Source of the DNA: Bacteroidota bacterium
Lineage (GTDB): Bacteria > Bacteroidota > Bacteroidia > Chitinophagales > Chitinophagaceae
DNA: 8,448 bases
Direction: 5' to 3'
Assembly (NCBI GenBank): GCA_023386395.1
Contig: JAEWJV010000418.1
Coordinates: forward strand, 1-8,448
A model generated the notes under the pieces. It was given only the letters and a program-made list of their open reading frames with translations. It was not told the DNA's origin and did not search any database. Both the position numbers and the translations under genes were made by a program. Below are positions 5,978 to 8,448 of the stretch, in pieces; the stretch's first letter is position 1, and each line of letters begins with the position of its first letter.

Positions 5978-6535
5978 ATGAGTTCTATTCTTGAACCGGA
6001 AATAACGTTCATAAACGGAAAATTAAAAGGGAAAAATATCGATCGCATAGACAGAAGATTAAAAAATTTAAAGGATATTTTTTTTGATAAAGCGGCCCTG
6101 GAGAAGATGAATCCTGAAACGGTGGTATATGAAGTTGAATCTTATTTTCCGGTGAAGCCGGGCACGGAAGGCGGATTATTTTATGGCATTACTTATATAC
6201 ATCCCGGTATCGTGGGCAATGAATATTTCATGACGAAAGGTCATTTTCACAAGATAAGAAACCGTGGTGAATTTTATTGCACACTTCATGGAGAAGGCAT
6301 GCTGCTGCTGATGGATGAAAACAGAAACACATGGGCCGAAAAAATGTATCCGGGAAGTATTCATTATATAAAAGGCAATACAGCGCACCGCACAGCAAAC
6401 ACAGGGAATTCTATACTTTCTTTCAGCGCATTCTGGCCTGCTGATGCGGATCATGATTATGCAACCATAAGCGAAGAAGGCTTTTCAAAAATCCTGGTAT
6501 GCGAAAACGGAAAACCTGTATTAGCCGGAAAATAA
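5978..6535 (+). CDS. pgiA: Archaeal-type cupin glucose-6-phosphate isomerase
   Basis: This 185-residue enzyme should interconvert glucose 6-phosphate and fructose 6-phosphate (EC 5.3.1.9) in the cytoplasm. It is a single metal-dependent cupin unrelated to the usual 450-550-residue bacterial Pgi. From memory it aligns over its whole length with the Pyrococcus furiosus enzyme: 'VVYEVESYFP', 'YGITYIHPGIVGNEYFMTKG', 'HFHKIRNRGEFYCTLHGEG', 'YPGSIHYIKGNTAHRTANTG' and 'FWPADADHDYATISEEGFSK' all have direct counterparts. The metal ligands His89, His91, Glu98 and His137 are all present, so it looks active. Length matches the roughly 190-residue family. The gene lies 13 nt after the GntR gene and 14 nt before the ROK kinase, so the three are surely cotranscribed. 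A minor alternative is a related cupin acting on another sugar phosphate. Confidence 0.93.
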   Translation: MSSILEPEITFINGKLKGKNIDRIDRRLKNLKDIFFDKAALEKMNPETVVYEVESYFPVKPGTEGGLFYGITYIHPGIVGNEYFMTKGHFHKIRNRGEFYCTLHGEGMLLLMDENRNTWAEKMYPGSIHYIKGNTAHRTANTGNSILSFSAFWPADADHDYATISEEGFSKILVCENGKPVLAGK

Positions 6536-6549
6536 TTTAAACGATTGCA

Positions 6550-7509
6550 ATGAACAATTTTTTTATTGGTATCGATTTAGGCGGGACAAGAATTAAGCTT
6601 GGATTAATCAGTTCCGATAATCATGGAAACAATAGTCTTATTGATAAAAAAATTATTGCTGCCCAGTCAGCAAAAGGCTTAGCAGTAACCCTGCCCCAGG
6701 TAAAAGATCATATCAACAATTTACTTAACTCAAACAATGTTGACATAAATAAATTTAAAGGCATTGGTTTGGGATTTCCCGGCCTTGTAAACCCACTGTC
6801 AAATCAAATATTAAGCACAAATGCCAAGTACGATGACGCATTATCTATTATATTAAATGAATGGATAAAGAATAACTGGAATGTTGCTTTTTTTATGGAT
6901 AATGATGCGCGTCTTGCTGCCTTGGGAGAATGGAAATATGGGGCCGGCAGTGACACCAATGACCTCGTGGTAATGACAATAGGCACAGGCATTGGTACTT
7001 CTGTTATTATGAACGGACAGTTAATGCGGGGTAAACATTTTGAAGCAGGTTGCCTTGGCGGCCATATTTCAGTTGTTTACAATGGCCGGCAATGTACCTG
7101 TGGCAATAAAGGTTGTGTGGAAGCTTACGCAGCTACATGGAGTTTAAAGGAAAGAATACGGGAGCATGAGGCATTCGGCAAGAGCTCGTTATCAACAGTT
7201 GATATTATAGATTTTGAAACCCTGTTTAATGAAGCGGATAAGCAGGACGCGCTGGCCATCGAATTCAAAAACGATTGCATCCAGCTATGGGCTGCAGCCA
7301 TTGTAAACCTCATTCATGCATACGATCCTGAAACAGTAGTCATTGGCGGCGGTGTAATGCACAGGCATGAAGAACTGATTCCACTCATAAAAGAATTAGT
7401 TCATAAGCATGCCTGGACACCATGGGGCAAAGTCAACATAAGGCCATCTCAATTACTAAGTGATGCTGGTATTTACGGTGCGGTATATTGTTTACAAAAC
7501 CGGATATAA
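6550..7509 (+). CDS. ROK-family sugar kinase (glucokinase/mannokinase type)
   Basis: The 319-residue protein is a complete ROK kinase that should phosphorylate a hexose with ATP. The N-terminal phosphate loop is 'FIGIDLGGTRIKLG' (5-18). 'GIGLGFPGLVNP' (71-82) belongs to the sugar site. 'MDNDARLAALGE' (116-127) carries the catalytic Asp119. 'TIGTGIGTSVIMNGQL' (143-158) is the second phosphate-binding segment. 'GGHISV' (170-175, His172) with 'CTCGNKGCVEAYA' (182-194; Cys182, Cys184, Cys189) forms the ROK zinc site, and Glu191 follows the last cysteine as in glucokinases. There is no N-terminal helix-turn-helix, so it is an enzyme and not a ROK repressor. Placed between glucose- and mannose-6-phosphate isomerases, it probably phosphorylates glucose, mannose or both; ROK specificity is hard to predict and fructose or N-acetylmannosamine cannot be excluded. 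Confidence 0.93.
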   Translation: MNNFFIGIDLGGTRIKLGLISSDNHGNNSLIDKKIIAAQSAKGLAVTLPQVKDHINNLLNSNNVDINKFKGIGLGFPGLVNPLSNQILSTNAKYDDALSIILNEWIKNNWNVAFFMDNDARLAALGEWKYGAGSDTNDLVVMTIGTGIGTSVIMNGQLMRGKHFEAGCLGGHISVVYNGRQCTCGNKGCVEAYAATWSLKERIREHEAFGKSSLSTVDIIDFETLFNEADKQDALAIEFKNDCIQLWAAAIVNLIHAYDPETVVIGGGVMHRHEELIPLIKELVHKHAWTPWGKVNIRPSQLLSDAGIYGAVYCLQNRI

Positions 7510-7533
7510 AAAATTTTAAAATATTTAGTTTCA

Positions 7534-8448
7534 ATGGAAAGATATATTCCAAACTATGATAAGTTTCCCATTGTTTATGTAAAGCAGCAAAATGTTTTAT
7601 GCGGTGAAGGCTGGGAACAAACATGCAACATTATTAAAGAGCGCATTCAATCTTTATCCAATGCAAAGAAAATTATTGCGATAGAATGTTATACTGAGAT
7701 ACTGGATGAAGAAATATTAACCAACCTTCAATCCTGTATTAAAGGCGAATTTATTCTTACCAAAAATTATATGCTGCCGGAAGATGCCATCAGCAAGATG
7801 GTTTACCCTGATGTAACTGATGATGCCGTGTTTGGTTATATCACCCGTCTTACAATCAACGATTTTTTTGATGCAGATAAGATTGAGCTTTTTAAAAAGG
7901 AAGCAGAAAAGAAACAAGGCACCATAATTATTTACGGTATTGGTGCAACGCTGCTTGCACAACAATATGACCTGTTGGTTTACTTCGATATGACACGCTG
8001 GGAAGGACAGCTTCGTCAAAGAAGAAATGAAGTGAGTAACCTTGGCGTTAGCAACAAAGAACTCAAAGCCTCACTTCAATATAAGCAAGCCTATTTTGTT
8101 GACTGGCGTGTGGCAAACAGGCACAAGCGGACCTTAATGCACAAATGGGACCTGGTAGTTGATACTGCTAAAAAAAACAATCCCAAAATTATTGACGGCA
8201 AAGCATTGAATAAAGCGCTTGAACAAACAGCACATCAACCTTTCCGCGTCGTTCCCTTTTTTGACCCCGGCCCATGGGGCGGGCAGTGGATGAAAAAATA
8301 TTGCGACCTCGACAAGAACGAAAAAAACTTTGCGTGGTGTTTTGATGGTGTGCCTGAAGAAAATAGTTTATTGTTACAGTTCAATGATATCGTTTTTGAA
8401 ACACCTTCCATAAACGTTGTTTTCGCACAATCAAAAGCTTTGTTGGGT
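7534..8448 (+). CDS. manA: Class I mannose-6-phosphate isomerase with extra N-terminal domain (partial, 3' end outside window)
   Basis: An open frame from ATG 7534 runs to the window edge, 305 residues without a stop, 24 nt after the ROK kinase. The C-terminal visible part, from about residue 240 ('PFRVVPFFDPGPWGGQWMKK'), is the start of a class I mannose-6-phosphate isomerase cupin domain; the GPWGG motif opens the catalytic domain. This enzyme converts mannose 6-phosphate to fructose 6-phosphate using zinc; its ligands lie beyond the edge. Residues 1-235 form a separate domain that includes 'GTIIIYGIGATLLAQQYDLL' and 'DMTRWEGQLRQRRNE'. It recalls a P-loop nucleotide kinase fold, but I find no Walker A motif, so it may be a degenerate kinase-like or regulatory domain. 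From memory, Bacteroidota carry two-part enzymes of this kind near 590 residues. As the last visible operon gene it completes mannose entry to glycolysis. Confidence 0.85.
   Translation, partial: MERYIPNYDKFPIVYVKQQNVLCGEGWEQTCNIIKERIQSLSNAKKIIAIECYTEILDEEILTNLQSCIKGEFILTKNYMLPEDAISKMVYPDVTDDAVFGYITRLTINDFFDADKIELFKKEAEKKQGTIIIYGIGATLLAQQYDLLVYFDMTRWEGQLRQRRNEVSNLGVSNKELKASLQYKQAYFVDWRVANRHKRTLMHKWDLVVDTAKKNNPKIIDGKALNKALEQTAHQPFRVVPFFDPGPWGGQWMKKYCDLDKNEKNFAWCFDGVPEENSLLLQFNDIVFETPSINVVFAQSKALLG

Noticed and set aside
7717..8019. 100-residue minus-strand frame
   Set aside because: Antisense to the uninterrupted mannose-6-phosphate isomerase frame starting at 7534.
1..8448. CRISPR array, tRNA/rRNA genes, insertion sequences or phage genes
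   Set aside because: Reading through the window showed no regularly spaced repeats, no structural RNA signatures, no transposase or integrase motifs and no flanking direct repeats.

Overview
The window looks like chromosomal DNA of a Bacteroidota bacterium, probably a Chitinophagaceae-type soil or aquatic relative. The DNA is AT-rich, start codons lack Shine-Dalgarno sequences, TAnnTTT-like -7 boxes can be seen, and the proteins (long GH130, GntR regulator with a sugar-sensing domain, two-part class I mannose-6-phosphate isomerase) are of types I associate with that phylum. This taxonomic call is an inference from protein style and not from a marker gene. All recognisable genes concern carbohydrate metabolism, and none of the proteins begins with an evident signal peptide, so the chemistry appears to be cytoplasmic.

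Region 1 (1-3785) is a glycan synthesis/turnover block. It holds the C-terminal end of a glycosyltransferase, a 362-residue protein resembling (alpha/alpha)6-barrel sugar enzymes, and a GT4 glycosyltransferase with a clear EX7E motif. These three run left to right as an operon (17-nt gap, then a 4-nt ATGA overlap). A long GH130 protein faces them on the minus strand with a 5-nt gap between stop codons. GH130 enzymes are beta-mannoside phosphorylases or beta-mannosidases, so a plausible but unproven reading is that the transferases build a mannose-containing oligosaccharide and the GH130 protein trims or phosphorolyses it.

Region 2 (3786-4947) holds two small unrecognised genes (89 aa plus strand, 103 aa minus strand) and a roughly 390-bp stretch without a confident gene. 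That stretch contains weak short ORFs on both strands and, at its right end, two close palindromes built on TATAC/GTATA just upstream of the regulator gene.

Region 3 (4948-8448) is a tight plus-strand operon: GntR-family regulator, archaeal-type cupin phosphoglucose isomerase, ROK-family sugar kinase and a class I mannose-6-phosphate isomerase with an unusual N-terminal domain (cut by the window end). Together the last three can phosphorylate glucose or mannose and bring both hexose phosphates to fructose 6-phosphate. The regulator probably senses a sugar and acts at the palindromes. The two blocks fit a shared theme of mannose/glucose metabolism, but no copy of the palindrome was seen near the GH130 gene, so common regulation is not supported by the sequence.
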